Of a DNA stretch of 57,199 nucleotides, positions 26,309 through 35,196 are shown in pieces. Within the stretch, counting starts at the first letter, position 1. Each line of letters begins with the position of its first letter. Source of the DNA: Clostridium sp. AM22-11AC. Its GTDB lineage: Bacteria; Bacillota; Clostridia; Lachnospirales; Lachnospiraceae. The stretch spans positions 1 through 57,199 of the forward strand of contig NZ_QUCM01000022.1 of NCBI RefSeq assembly GCF_003473545.1, given 5' to 3'. Position numbers and translations under genes: made by a program. The notes beneath the pieces are model-generated. The model ran no database searches, had not been told where the DNA came from, and was given only the letters and a program-made list of their open reading frames with translations.

Positions 26309-26851
26309 ATGAGTTTTTTAGATCTTTTAAAGCATAGACGGAGTATCAGACAGTATAAAGAGGAAGCAGTTTCTAAGGAGGCACTGGAGGCCATCGTTGA
26401 GGCAGGTCTGCTTTCTCCATCCGGACGAAATATCCGTCCATGGGAACTGATCGTAGTACAGAAGAAAGAAACACTTGAAAAAATGTCTGAGTGCCGCGTG
26501 GGTTCTGCAAAAATGCTGGCAGGCGCGTCTGTTGCGATCGTTGTGATCGCAGATCCGGAAAAGACAGACGTATGGACAGAGGATTGTTCCATTGTTATGT
26601 CCAACATGCACAACATGGCCCACGACCTGGGGCTTGGAAGCTGCTGGATCCAGGGACGTTTAAGACAGGCACCTGATGGAAGAACAACGGAAGAATATCT
26701 AAGAGATATTTTAGGTTATCCAAAGGAATATTGTCTGGAGGCGGTCTTATCGATCGGTGTACCGGCAGTGCATCCGGAAGGCCGTAAGTTATCTGAAGTT
26801 CCAGAACATAAGGTACATTTTGAAATGTATGGTAAATATGAAAATATATGA
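26309..26851 (+). CDS. Nitroreductase family protein
   Basis: FMN-dependent nitroreductase-fold protein of 180 residues. The N-terminal RRSIRQYKEEAV and LLSPSGRNIRPWELIVV are the FMN phosphate and ring binding motifs. A central MHNMAHDLGLGSCWIQ helix is also typical. Substrate unknown. It overlaps the start of the downstream GNAT gene by 14 bp, so the two are translationally linked. Confidence 0.9.
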   Translation: MSFLDLLKHRRSIRQYKEEAVSKEALEAIVEAGLLSPSGRNIRPWELIVVQKKETLEKMSECRVGSAKMLAGASVAIVVIADPEKTDVWTEDCSIVMSNMHNMAHDLGLGSCWIQGRLRQAPDGRTTEEYLRDILGYPKEYCLEAVLSIGVPAVHPEGRKLSEVPEHKVHFEMYGKYENI

Positions 26852-27293
26852 AGTAAAAGAGCGCACAGAATTGTTGATGGAACAGCTTTTAAAGGTGTGG
26901 GAAGAGTCGGTGAGGGCAACTCATCAATTTCTTTCTGAAAAAGAAATTGAGAAGATAAAAGAGTATGTCCCACAGGCATTAGCCGGTGTACAGAGCCTGG
27001 TTATTGCGGTCAATGGTTCAGGTGAGCCAGCTGCATTTATGGGGATAGAAGACCACCGCCTGGAAATGTTGTTCCTTTCCCAAAAAGAAAGAGGAAAAGG
27101 CCTTGGAAAACAATTGCTTTTATACGGGATCCAGAATTACGGGATAGAGGAACTGACTGTAAATGAGCAAAATCCTCAGGCAGTTGGCTTTTATGAGCAT
27201 ATGGGCTTTGAAACATACAAAAGGACAGATATGGATGAGGAAGGAAATCCCTATCCCCTTTTGTATATGAAGAGAAATGATGAAAGGGTATAG
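26838..27293 (+). CDS. GNAT family N-acetyltransferase
   Basis: Acetyl-CoA-dependent acetyltransferase of 151 residues. It has the motif A pattern FLSQKERGKGLGKQLL (R/Q-x-x-G-x-G/A) and the motif B stretch VNEQNPQAVGFYEHMGFE. The start at 26838 lies inside the end of the nitroreductase gene; ATG 26829 is in frame and cannot be excluded. The acceptor is unknown. Followed after 11 bp by a sugar acetyltransferase gene. Confidence 0.88.
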   Translation: MKIYEVKERTELLMEQLLKVWEESVRATHQFLSEKEIEKIKEYVPQALAGVQSLVIAVNGSGEPAAFMGIEDHRLEMLFLSQKERGKGLGKQLLLYGIQNYGIEELTVNEQNPQAVGFYEHMGFETYKRTDMDEEGNPYPLLYMKRNDERV

Positions 27294-27304
27294 GAGACAG
27301 AGCA

Positions 27305-27898
27305 ATGACTGAGTGGGAAAAGGCGCAAAATGGCTATCTGTATGATGCAAATTACGATAAGGAGATCATAGAAGCAAGAACACGCTGTGCGGATCTGTGC
27401 TATGAGTTTAATAACTGCAGGCCATCAGATACTGAAAAACAGCAGAAATTACTGGGACAGATCCTTGGAAGAATGGGAGCAGATCCGGTGATCACAGCTC
27501 CCTTTTACTGTGATTACGGTTTTAATGTTTCTATAGGAAAAAATTTTTATACGAACCATAATGTTACCATACTTGACTGTGCAAAAGTTACTTTTGGGGA
27601 TAATGTATTTATTGCGCCCAACTGCGTATTTTCTACAGCCGGACATGCTATTGACAGTGAACAGAGAAGTAGGGGACTGGAAATTGCACTGCCAATCACA
27701 GTAGGAGATAATGTCTGGATCGGAACCAATGTATCGGTGCTACCGGGAGTAACCATTGGAAGTAATACGATCATTGGCGCAGGAAGCGTTGTGAATAAGG
27801 ACATTCCGGATGGTGTGATCGCAGCAGGCAACCCCTGTAAGGTGATCCGCAAAATAACAGATGCTGATAAGAAAAAATATCCTGTGTTTGAGGGATAG
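27305..27898 (+). CDS. Sugar O-acetyltransferase (maltose/galactoside type)
   Basis: A 197-residue left-handed beta-helix acetyltransferase. The N-terminal helical region (YLYDANYDKEIIEARTRC, about residues 12-30) is that of maltose O-acetyltransferases, and hexapeptide repeats run from about residue 75 to 180 with the FYTNHNVTILDCAKVTFGD and AAGNPCKVIRKI end. It transfers acetyl from acetyl-CoA to a sugar, perhaps as detoxification of unused sugars. Last gene of the nitroreductase-GNAT-acetyltransferase run. Confidence 0.92.
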   Translation: MTEWEKAQNGYLYDANYDKEIIEARTRCADLCYEFNNCRPSDTEKQQKLLGQILGRMGADPVITAPFYCDYGFNVSIGKNFYTNHNVTILDCAKVTFGDNVFIAPNCVFSTAGHAIDSEQRSRGLEIALPITVGDNVWIGTNVSVLPGVTIGSNTIIGAGSVVNKDIPDGVIAAGNPCKVIRKITDADKKKYPVFEG

Positions 27899-27988
27899 AT
27901 GAGTTTGTTACAGGATAATGCTTTTTAAGCATAAAAAACCATGTAATATAAGTATTAGACATAATAAAAAAAAGAGTTATATAATAAA

Positions 27989-28025
27989 TGTGCAGGATAG
28001 AAGTGAAAGGTCCTGCACATTTTTC
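27989..28025 (+). terminator. Terminator in the gap before the flavodoxin gene
   Basis: TGTGCAGGA and TCCTGCACA form a perfect 9-bp stem followed by T-rich sequence. A promoter-like TTAGAC/TATAAT pair (27955-27985, 19-bp spacing) lies just upstream and may be chance. Confidence 0.8.
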
Positions 28026-28040
28026 ATTTTATTATTTTTC

Positions 28041-28058
28041 ACTGTTAAGCATAACAGT
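28041..28058 (+). other. Small dyad next to the flavodoxin ribosome site
   Basis: ACTGTT-aagcat-AACAGT directly abuts AGGAGG. Pairing would place a stem at the 5' edge of the ribosome binding site. Function unknown. Confidence 0.35.
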
Positions 28059-28072
28059 AGGAGGTTTTAGCC

Positions 28073-28543
28073 ATGAAAAAAACATTAGTAGCATATTTCA
28101 GTGCAAGCGGAACAACCAGAAAAGTAGCAGAGATGATCGCAGAAGCAGGAGATTGTGCGCTGTATGAGATCACACCAAAGGAATTATATACAAATGACGA
28201 TTTGAACTGGATGAATAAGAAATCCAGAAGCAGCGTGGAGATGAGCGATAAGAAGATCCGTCCACAGATCACAGATACAGATGCTCATATTGAAGAATAT
28301 GATACTATTATCCTGGGATTTCCGATCTGGTGGTATGTGGCACCTACCATTGTAAATACATTCCTGGAGAAATATGATTTTTCCGGTAAAAAGATCGTGC
28401 TCTTTGCAACATCCGGCGGAAGCGGCTTTGGCAATACAGTAAAGGAATTAAAGCCATCTGCACCGGGAGCTGAGATCGTAGAAGGAAAGCTTTTAAACAG
28501 AGCCAACAAGCAGGAAATTGAAAAGTGGGTAAAGTCCTTATAA
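28073..28543 (+). CDS. Flavodoxin
   Basis: FMN-binding electron carrier of 156 residues. The phosphate-binding loop FSASGTTRKVAE is at about residues 9-20, and the central IILGFPIWWYVAPTIVNTF and LFATSGGSGFGNTVKEL are typical of the long-chain bacterial flavodoxin type often paired with oxidoreductases. The next gene, 37 bp away, encodes a carboxymuconolactone decarboxylase/cupin fusion, a pairing that suggests a shared redox or detoxification role. Confidence 0.9.
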   Translation: MKKTLVAYFSASGTTRKVAEMIAEAGDCALYEITPKELYTNDDLNWMNKKSRSSVEMSDKKIRPQITDTDAHIEEYDTIILGFPIWWYVAPTIVNTFLEKYDFSGKKIVLFATSGGSGFGNTVKELKPSAPGAEIVEGKLLNRANKQEIEKWVKSL

Positions 28544-28580
28544 TTAAAAGTTTATCATACAGATAAGGAGAGACAGAAAG

Positions 28581-29348
28581 ATGAAAAAAGTAGTTCAGAC
28601 AGCAGGAAGAAATGCATTAGGAACCTTTGCTCCTGATTTTGCACATTATAATGATGATGTCCTTTTCGGAGAAAACTGGAATAATCAGGACATTGATCTG
28701 AAAACAAGAAGTATCATAACCGTAGTAGCTTTAATGGCATCCGGTATCACAGACTCTTCTTTAAAATTCCATTTACAGAATGCAAAGGCTCATGGCGTAA
28801 CCCAGAAAGAGATCGCAGCCGTTATCACCCATGTTGCTTTTTATGCAGGCTGGCCAAAGGGCTGGGCTGTATTTAATCTGGCAAAGGAAGTATGGGCAGA
28901 TGATGAAGGCGACCTTCCATACGAAGATGAGGCAATGAGAGCCCACGCAAAAGAAATGGTATTCCCCATCGGTGCGCCAAATGACGGTTTTGCCCAGTAT
29001 TTCTCCGGAAAGAGTTTCCTGGAACCTGTATCTACCAGCCAGGTTGGTATTTTTAATGTAACTTTTGAGCCAGGCTGCCGCAACAACTGGCATATCCATC
29101 ACGCAAAGAGCGGTGGCGGCCAGATCTTAGTCTGTGTCGCAGGACGTGGATATTATCAGGAAGAGGGAAAAGAAGCCGTTGAAATGAAACCAGGCGACTG
29201 CATCAATATTCCTGCAGAAGTAAAGCACTGGCATGGCGCAGCACCGGACAGCTGGTTCAGCCATCTGGCTGTTGAAGTACCAGGTGTTGAGGGCTCTAAT
29301 GAGTGGTGCGAGCCTGTTTCTGATGAAGAATATGGTAAACTGAAATAA
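28581..29348 (+). CDS. Carboxymuconolactone decarboxylase-like domain fused to cupin
   Basis: A 255-residue two-domain protein. The N-terminal part (about 10-115) matches the CMD/AhpD-like fold with RSIITVVALMASG and KEIAAVITHVAFYAGWPKGW; it lacks the CxxC motif of AhpD peroxidases. The C-terminal part (about 145-245) is a cupin with NNWHIHHAKSGGGQILVCVAGRG and PGDCINIPAEVKHWHGA. Such fusions occur in many gut bacteria with no fixed function. It follows flavodoxin closely. Confidence 0.88.
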   Translation: MKKVVQTAGRNALGTFAPDFAHYNDDVLFGENWNNQDIDLKTRSIITVVALMASGITDSSLKFHLQNAKAHGVTQKEIAAVITHVAFYAGWPKGWAVFNLAKEVWADDEGDLPYEDEAMRAHAKEMVFPIGAPNDGFAQYFSGKSFLEPVSTSQVGIFNVTFEPGCRNNWHIHHAKSGGGQILVCVAGRGYYQEEGKEAVEMKPGDCINIPAEVKHWHGAAPDSWFSHLAVEVPGVEGSNEWCEPVSDEEYGKLK

Positions 29349-29370
29349 ACGATAAAAGAAACAAAAAGTA

Positions 29371-29404
29371 AGGCCGGAAATCCGCTGTGGATCTCCGGCC
29401 TTGG
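29371..29404. terminator. Terminator between convergent genes
   Basis: AAGGCCGGAa-ATCC pairs with GGAT-cTCCGGCCTT around a short loop. It separates the CMD/cupin gene from azlD on the other strand; T-tracts are short on both sides. Confidence 0.75.
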
Positions 29405-29446
29405 TTATTTCTGAAATAATTAAGGCATTTCATATGCGCGTTTTTC

Positions 29447-29773
29447 TTAAAAGATAAACTGGATAAGAAGCATATAGCAAACCGTACCGCCTGCAATAGA
29501 CAACAACATTTGTCTTTTCCAAATGTGAAGTCCAACTGTCAGAAGAATTGTGATCAGCTCCGGTAACCCATGACTGCCCTGCAGTAAGGAAACATGTCGC
29601 AGGCAGTAGACCACCAGCATGGAAAAGATCGCGCCAGGCAGTACTTTTCCTAAATATTGAATGTATGGCGGCGTAGGACGTTTGGAACTGAAGACTGCGA
29701 ATGGCAGAAAACGTGTCAGCATAGTTCCAAGAACGCACATAGCAATGGTAATGATCTGTTGTGATAAAGTCAT
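29447..29773 (-). CDS. azlD: AzlD family branched-chain amino acid export subunit
   Basis: A 108-residue, four-helix membrane protein with the AzlD motif [12 protein letters not shown] near residues 17-28 and [25 protein letters not shown]. It works with AzlC, whose gene overlaps it by 4 bp, to export branched-chain amino acids or analogues; substrate is inferred from the family. Confidence 0.88.
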   Translation of the reverse strand: MTLSQQIITIAMCVLGTMLTRFLPFAVFSSKRPTPPYIQYLGKVLPGAIFSMLVVYCLRHVSLLQGSHGLPELITILLTVGLHIWKRQMLLSIAGGTVCYMLLIQFIF

Positions 29774-30489
29774 GCTGCATCCACCTCTTTTCTCTGGTCC
29801 AGGGTTTTTCTAAGAATTGTTAAGGCAACTAAAATACAGATCATGGTAGGGATCAGAAAATTATCTGCGCCGAAGAGCAGCAGGCAGCCGATACTTGCCC
29901 CAAGGCCGATCCACTCGCTGATGTGGTGTTTTTCTTTCAGCCATTGTTCCAGGAAGATAACTGTAAACATTGCTGTCATGACAAAATCCAGCCCATCGGT
30001 GTTAAATTTTAGCAAACTGCCTACAAGCCCGCCGATGGTCGCTCCGCTGAACCAGTAAAAATGGTTGAGAAGTGTGGTAAAGAAATAAAACCAGCTGCGG
30101 TCAACATCAGCAGGTATGTCCGCTGTATAGTTGATACTGAATGTTTCATCACACATTCCAAAAATCAGGTAAGGTTTTTTCCAGCCCATTCCTTTAAACT
30201 TGTCCAGCATGGCAATTCCGTAAAACAGATGGCGTGCCTGGATCATCAATGCCATGATAAATGCCTGTACCGGGGCAAATGGCGCAAGCAGCATACTGAC
30301 TGCTAAAAATTCCAGACTGCCGCCGAAAATAGTCAGGCTCATTAACATGGGATACCAAAAACGGAAGCCGGATACATTCATGTAAATACCATATGTCATC
30401 CCAAGAAAGCAAAAGCCGGCAAAAATCGGTATTGTATGAGGAAATGCACATTTGAATGCCTTTGTTATAACTTGTCTTTTGTTTTGCAT
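29770..30489 (-). CDS. azlC: AzlC family branched-chain amino acid export permease
   Basis: A 239-residue membrane protein with the AzlC pattern [20 protein letters not shown] and [16 protein letters not shown] chose the start at 30489 because AGGAGG lies directly upstream on the minus strand; an in-frame codon at 30531 would add 14 residues not expected. It is co-transcribed with azlD and divergent from a LysR gene, a common arrangement for export systems controlled by such a regulator. Confidence 0.9.
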   Translation of the reverse strand: MQNKRQVITKAFKCAFPHTIPIFAGFCFLGMTYGIYMNVSGFRFWYPMLMSLTIFGGSLEFLAVSMLLAPFAPVQAFIMALMIQARHLFYGIAMLDKFKGMGWKKPYLIFGMCDETFSINYTADIPADVDRSWFYFFTTLLNHFYWFSGATIGGLVGSLLKFNTDGLDFVMTAMFTVIFLEQWLKEKHHISEWIGLGASIGCLLLFGADNFLIPTMICILVALTILRKTLDQRKEVDAA

Positions 30490-30611
30490 AAAAACCTCCT
30501 GTATTAAAATCCGCCTGATCAAGAGTAACATTGTTTATGAAAACATTCAATGATATAATTGTAGGTATTAAAAAATGGGCGAAGGCAAAAGAAATAAAAA
30601 GAGGAGTTTAT

Positions 30612-31496
30612 ATGGATTTAAGAGTATTGCGTTATTTCCTGACAGTGGCAAAGGAACAAAGTTTTACCAAAGCTGCCAAACAGCTGCATATTACCCAGCC
30701 TACACTTTCCAGGCAGCTGGCTGCTTTGGAGGCAGAACTGGGAGTGACTCTTTTTGACCGGGGCGGACATGGGATCACCCTTACTAATGAGGGGATCCTT
30801 CTTAAACGCCGTGCTCTGGAAATGGTGGATCTGGAAGATAAGATCGCCAGTGAATTTAAAGGCAGTGACGGGATCGTAGAAGGGACGATCACCGTAGGCT
30901 GTGGGGAATTTATGGCTGTGGAGATCTTTGCCCGGATATGTAAAATCTATAAAGAAAAGTATCCTATGGTCCGTTTTGCCGTGCATACAGGTACCGCAGA
31001 TACTGTTTTTGAAATGATGAACCGTGGACTGGTGGATATCGGCCTGTTTTTAGAACCTGTGAATACAGAAGGTCTGGATTACATCCGGATCCAGGGAAGT
31101 GATCATTGGATCGTAGGAATAAAGCCGGATGATCCCCTTGCAGAGAAAGAATATATTACAAAAGAGGATCTGATAGATCTGCCTTTGATCCTTCCGGAAC
31201 GGCTGACAGTCCAAAGTGAGCTTGCCAATTGGTTTGGAAAGGATTTTAACCGGTTAAATATTGCATTTACAAGTAATCTTGGGACCAATGCCGGGGTAAT
31301 GGCATTGTATGGGCTTGGATATCCTGTTTCTGTGGAAGGAGCAGGAAGATACTGGAGATCAGACCTTCTGGTCCAGAAAAAACTGTATCCTGAGATCAAA
31401 ACCAGCACTGTGATCGCCTGGAGAAGAAATATCCCCTATTCCACAGCCGTAAGTAAGCTGATCGAGGAGATCAATGGATTTAAGATACACATGTAA
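30612..31496 (+). CDS. LysR family transcriptional regulator, divergent from azlCD
   Basis: A 294-residue LysR protein beginning MDLRVLRYFLTVAKEQSFTK, the usual LysR start, with the HTH through ITQPTLSRQLAALE (about residues 16-47). ATG 30612 has GAGGAG upstream; the upstream in-frame start at 30531 would overlap the azlC leader. Divergent from azlCD by about 120 bp, so it probably controls that export pair. Confidence 0.92.
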   Translation: MDLRVLRYFLTVAKEQSFTKAAKQLHITQPTLSRQLAALEAELGVTLFDRGGHGITLTNEGILLKRRALEMVDLEDKIASEFKGSDGIVEGTITVGCGEFMAVEIFARICKIYKEKYPMVRFAVHTGTADTVFEMMNRGLVDIGLFLEPVNTEGLDYIRIQGSDHWIVGIKPDDPLAEKEYITKEDLIDLPLILPERLTVQSELANWFGKDFNRLNIAFTSNLGTNAGVMALYGLGYPVSVEGAGRYWRSDLLVQKKLYPEIKTSTVIAWRRNIPYSTAVSKLIEEINGFKIHM

Positions 31497-31525
31497 TATG
31501 TAAGAAAATAGTAAGTTCCTCTTTC

Positions 31526-31566
31526 TTGTCAGAAAACAGGATCGTTATCTATAATGATCATAGATA
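31526..31566 (+). promoter_or_regulatory. Promoter with an overlapping palindromic operator
   Basis: TTGTCA, 18-bp spacer, TATAAT (31550-31555). A perfect dyad TATCTAT-N7-ATAGATA (31546-31566) overlaps the -10 and the start point, the position expected for a repressor site. Confidence 0.6.
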
Positions 31567-31611
31567 GAACATTGAGAAAACAGGACTGTTTTGCGGAAAG
31601 GGGATGGGGAC

Positions 31612-32943
31612 ATGAAGGAAAAGAAACGGGTCTGGTTTACTTTTAATTTGTGTGAGGCAGATGCATTTGAGCAATATCTGGAGAAAATGGCACTCCAGGG
31701 CTGGTTTTTAGAAAGCGTTGGTGGCGCTGTGATGAGATTTTACAGGGCACAGCCGGAAAAACGAAGATATGCCGCCCTTCTGGTACCGGAAAGCTCTTCC
31801 CTTATAGGCGCAGATGACTGGAAAGCAGAGCAGTTGCGGGAGCAGTGCGAGGAAGCAGGCTGGATTTTTCAGTGCAACAGCATCTACTGGCAGATATTTT
31901 ATACAACAGATGATGCAGCAAAACGAAGGGGCGATATGGAGAAAGAGAGACAGTTTCAGATCCAGAAAGCCCTTTCCTGGAACTGGTCGGTGAAATTTTT
32001 CTATCCTATCTTGGTTGTATTAGAAATATGGGCTGTGTATCAGTATCTGCAAAATCCAGGGAAACTGTTTGCAGATCCCATGCAGCTTCTTTTGACTCTG
32101 CTGCTGACAGGTATGATCATTTCCTGGGCAGCGACGTATATACGGCTGTTTCGCTGGAGTCATGGAAATATGGCGGCCATAAAGAAGGGAGAGCCTCTTA
32201 CGGAACAGGATCTTAAACGGACCCTGAAATGTAAAAAGTATACTTTTATGGGAGATGGGATCCTGATACTGGGAGTTATAGCGCTGGCATTTCTTTCTTC
32301 CATGGAGGCTCTGATCAGCTTTATACTTTCCTCCACCCTCATTGTACTGATCGCCCTTTTCGTAAGAAAATGGGTAAGGGAAAATGGAAGTGGAAGTAAT
32401 AGAGATGACTGGATGACCTATCTGGTTGGAGTTGGGGTTGCCTGTATGATCCTTATTCCATTGTGCAATGGGGCTGCAACGCATTTTTTTAGCGAAGAGG
32501 AACCGGACACCGGGAGAAAACAGACGATATTGGCAAGTTATGAAGAAGGTGATCCCAGTGGAAAAAGCATTGACAGACCTATAGGCGTTACCGTGTATAC
32601 AAGTCCTATTCCCTGGATCATCAACAAAACCAGCAAATGTTATCCCAAGGATATGACAAAACTGTGGGATTGTACCAGGCAGGAGATTCCGGCGGAGATC
32701 GGAGCGCTTCCAGAGGATATGGAAGTGTCCTGGTACCGGTATATGGTCCGCAAAGACGGGATAAGATCCGGTGGTCAAGAAGGAAACGATCCTCAAGAGG
32801 ATGCATATGAGGCAGAACCGGCAGTGGATGAAGTGATATTAAAAGATAAAAGGCGGTTAGTGGTGCTGGATTATGGCGGTGGAACGGATTTAGATGGAAT
32901 AAAAGAGGCAGTAGATGCTTTTAAGGAGGGAAATATACAATGA
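31612..32943 (+). CDS. DUF2812 domain membrane protein
   Basis: A 443-residue protein. The first 100 residues or so match DUF2812 (FNLCEADAFEQYLEKMALQG, then the AGWIFQCNSIYWQIFYT end), followed by several hydrophobic segments (about 125-180, 215-250, 265-285) and a soluble C-terminal part rich in charged residues. DUF2812 proteins are usually encoded next to a PadR-type repressor, but none is seen here. ATG 31612 has GGGGA upstream. It overlaps the next small gene by 4 bp. Function unknown. Confidence 0.8.
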   Translation: MKEKKRVWFTFNLCEADAFEQYLEKMALQGWFLESVGGAVMRFYRAQPEKRRYAALLVPESSSLIGADDWKAEQLREQCEEAGWIFQCNSIYWQIFYTTDDAAKRRGDMEKERQFQIQKALSWNWSVKFFYPILVVLEIWAVYQYLQNPGKLFADPMQLLLTLLLTGMIISWAATYIRLFRWSHGNMAAIKKGEPLTEQDLKRTLKCKKYTFMGDGILILGVIALAFLSSMEALISFILSSTLIVLIALFVRKWVRENGSGSNRDDWMTYLVGVGVACMILIPLCNGAATHFFSEEEPDTGRKQTILASYEEGDPSGKSIDRPIGVTVYTSPIPWIINKTSKCYPKDMTKLWDCTRQEIPAEIGALPEDMEVSWYRYMVRKDGIRSGGQEGNDPQEDAYEAEPAVDEVILKDKRRLVVLDYGGGTDLDGIKEAVDAFKEGNIQ

Positions 32944-33173
32944 GTAAAGTTATAATAGCAATAGTTGCAATGTTTGCCTTAATGATTTTCCCAGGCGCAG
33001 GATTTTGGAACTTACTTTCCAATGTAGTCGGCGGAGGTGTAGCTGAGTCCTTTTTATATCCCATTTACGGAGGTCTTATCCTTTTAGCAGGGCTTGTAGT
33101 GGGATGTACGGTGCTTATTTTGGAAGAGATACAGTCATTAAAAGAAAAAATCGATGATTTATCAAATAAATAA
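32940..33173 (+). CDS. Small two-helix membrane protein
   Basis: A 77-residue protein with two hydrophobic segments (about 3-22 and 40-62) and a charged, coiled-coil-like tail (EEIQSLKEKIDDLSNK). I do not recognise the family. It is translationally coupled to the DUF2812 gene through ATGA and likely works with it; such pairs resemble membrane sensor-regulator units, but nothing specific can be claimed. Confidence 0.7.
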   Translation: MSKVIIAIVAMFALMIFPGAGFWNLLSNVVGGGVAESFLYPIYGGLILLAGLVVGCTVLILEEIQSLKEKIDDLSNK

Positions 33174-33247
33174 ATTGAAAAAATAAAGTCTTGTGAGATA
33201 ATATTATATAAAACAGAAAGTATATCAGAAATGATGGAGGAATTGTT

Positions 33248-33775
33248 ATGAACGAGATTATGAATGTTATGAAAGAACGCCGCAGCATCCGCAAGTTTAA
33301 ACCAGATATGCCATCTAAAGAGGATTTAAACCAGATCATAGAGGCTGGTCTGTATGCAGCAAGCGGTATGGGAAAGCAGGCAGCGATCATTGTTGCTGTT
33401 ACCAATAAGGAACTTAGGGATAAACTGTCAGAGATGAACCGCAGGATCGGAGGCTGGGAGAAAGGATTTGATCCTTTTTATGGTGCACCGGCAGTCCTTG
33501 TTGTGCTGGTTGACAAAAACTGTCCGACCCATGTGTATGACGGAAGTCTTGTAATGGGCAATATGATGCTGGAAGCGAAAGCCTTAGATCTTGGAAGCAT
33601 CTGGATCCACAGGGCGAAAGAAGAATTTGAACTGCCGGAGTATAAGCAGTTGTTAAAGGACCTGGGTGTAGAAGGCGAATGGGAAGGCATCGGCCACTGT
33701 GTAGTTGGCTATGCAGATGGCGATCTTCCAAAAGCAGCGCCGAGAAAAGAAAATAGAGTGTTCTGGGTAGAATAA
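33248..33775 (+). CDS. Nitroreductase family protein
   Basis: FMN-dependent nitroreductase-fold protein of 175 residues, with RRSIRKFKPDMPSKEDLNQI and LYAASGMGKQAAIIVAV at the FMN site and ALDLGSIWIHRAKEEF in the helix near residue 120. It is a distant paralogue of the protein at 26309. Substrate unknown. Single gene with GGAGG before the ATG. Confidence 0.9.
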   Translation: MNEIMNVMKERRSIRKFKPDMPSKEDLNQIIEAGLYAASGMGKQAAIIVAVTNKELRDKLSEMNRRIGGWEKGFDPFYGAPAVLVVLVDKNCPTHVYDGSLVMGNMMLEAKALDLGSIWIHRAKEEFELPEYKQLLKDLGVEGEWEGIGHCVVGYADGDLPKAAPRKENRVFWVE

Positions 33776-33824
33776 ATAGTGTTCCGTACATTTTTATGAC
33801 CACGAAACAGATGGGGAACAGAAG

Positions 33825-35159
33825 ATGCAGATAATAGGGATCGATATTGGGACAACGACCATCAGCGGTGCAGTTTTAGAGTATGAAAACGAAAAAACGG
33901 TAAAATTACTGGAAGCAAAAACCATAGAAAATGGCGGCTTTATGCCAACTGCCAATGAATGGGAAAAGATCCAGGATGCCGGGGCGATCGTTAAAAAGGC
34001 TGAAAAACTGTTGGATGATCTTTTAGATAAATACCCGCAGACAGAGCGGATCGGTCTTACCGGACAGATGCATGGGATCGTATACATAGATCAGACGGGT
34101 ACATGTGTCAGTCCTTTGTATACATGGCAGGATGGCAGAGGAAGTCTTTGTGAAAAAGGGCAGTGTTCTCTGGTCCAGGAGATCAAAGAAAAATGTGATC
34201 TGGAGGCAGCATCTGGATATGGACTGGTTACTCACATTTGCAATTTAAAACATGGGCTGGTTCCGGAAAGGGCAGTTGGTTTTTGCACCATTATGGATTA
34301 TTTTGGAATGTGTCTTACTGGCCGGAAAAAGCCAGTGGTACATGTAAGCAATGCAGCGGGCTTCGGATTTTTCGATGGTCGGAACATGAAATTTGAAACA
34401 GAAAAATTAAGCAAAATGGGAGTAAAGGAAACCTGGCTTCCTGAAGTATGTACAGGGATTGAAAAGCTGGGACTTTACAGAAATCGCCAGGTAACTACTG
34501 CCATAGGAGATAATCAGGCCAGTTTTCTCGGGGCAGCGGGAAAAGAAGAAAATACCCTGCTGGTCAATATGGGAACAGGCGGCCAGATCTCGATCCTTTC
34601 CGATCAGTATTTTGCAGAAAAGGGGATCGAAGCCAGGCCATTTCTGGATGGAAAATACCTGTTGGTGGGGTCTTCTTTATGCGGCGGAAAGTCCTATGCA
34701 CTGCTGGAACAGTTTTTCAGAAGGGTCGTAAAGGCTGTTACAGGAGAAGACAGCTCTCTTTATCCGGTGATGGAACAGTTTGCAAAAACAGGAAAAGAAC
34801 AGAGCAACAGGATCTCTGAAGATAGAAAACTTAAGATCAGGACAACCTTTGACGGCACAAGAACAGATCCAAAAAGCAGCGGAAGCATCCGGGGTTTAAC
34901 GTCTGACAATTTTACTCCTGAAGCGTTCACCTATGGAATACTGGAAGGTATGGGTGATGAATTATATCAGATGTACAGGACGATCAAAAATGGAACCGGT
35001 ATCCAGATCAAAAATCTCATCGGTTCAGGCAACGGAGTGAGAAAAAATCCTGTATTTTGTGAAATGCTGGAAGAATTATTTCAAAACAAATTGGTACTGT
35101 CTGCTTATAAGGAAGAAGCGGCTGCCGGGGCAGCTATAAGCAGTACGCTGTGCAGTTAA
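33825..35159 (+). CDS. FGGY family carbohydrate kinase, sedoheptulokinase-like
   Basis: A 444-residue sugar kinase with the actin-like ATPase fold: IIGIDIGTTTISGAVLE at residues 3-20 (phosphate 1), the substrate loop LTGQMHGIVYI (about 80-90), and LVNMGTGGQISIL (about 246-258). The length is somewhat shorter than gluconokinase or xylulokinase and close to sedoheptulokinase-type proteins, which is my best guess from overall features. No sugar pathway genes are adjacent. The neighbours, nitroreductase and NUDIX genes, give no hint of the substrate. Confidence 0.8.
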   Translation: MQIIGIDIGTTTISGAVLEYENEKTVKLLEAKTIENGGFMPTANEWEKIQDAGAIVKKAEKLLDDLLDKYPQTERIGLTGQMHGIVYIDQTGTCVSPLYTWQDGRGSLCEKGQCSLVQEIKEKCDLEAASGYGLVTHICNLKHGLVPERAVGFCTIMDYFGMCLTGRKKPVVHVSNAAGFGFFDGRNMKFETEKLSKMGVKETWLPEVCTGIEKLGLYRNRQVTTAIGDNQASFLGAAGKEENTLLVNMGTGGQISILSDQYFAEKGIEARPFLDGKYLLVGSSLCGGKSYALLEQFFRRVVKAVTGEDSSLYPVMEQFAKTGKEQSNRISEDRKLKIRTTFDGTRTDPKSSGSIRGLTSDNFTPEAFTYGILEGMGDELYQMYRTIKNGTGIQIKNLIGSGNGVRKNPVFCEMLEELFQNKLVLSAYKEEAAAGAAISSTLCS

Positions 35160-35196
35160 AGAAAAAAGGATAAGAAGTTACAGGGAGAGGAACGGA

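Noticed and set aside
27955..28025. Possible small RNA between promoter-like TTAGAC/TATAAT and the terminator
   Set aside because: The 19-bp spacing is poor and the transcript would be only about 30 nt and nearly all terminator hairpin, so a simple terminator is the better reading.
29430..29780. Second minus-strand ORF over azlD
   Set aside because: Different frame of the same strand with Cys/Trp/Tyr-rich, unfamily-like sequence; the AzlD frame overlaps azlC as expected.
32020..32796. Minus-strand ORF of 258 residues
   Set aside because: Lies opposite the DUF2812 gene; no recognisable motifs and no ribosome site, so it is a shadow.
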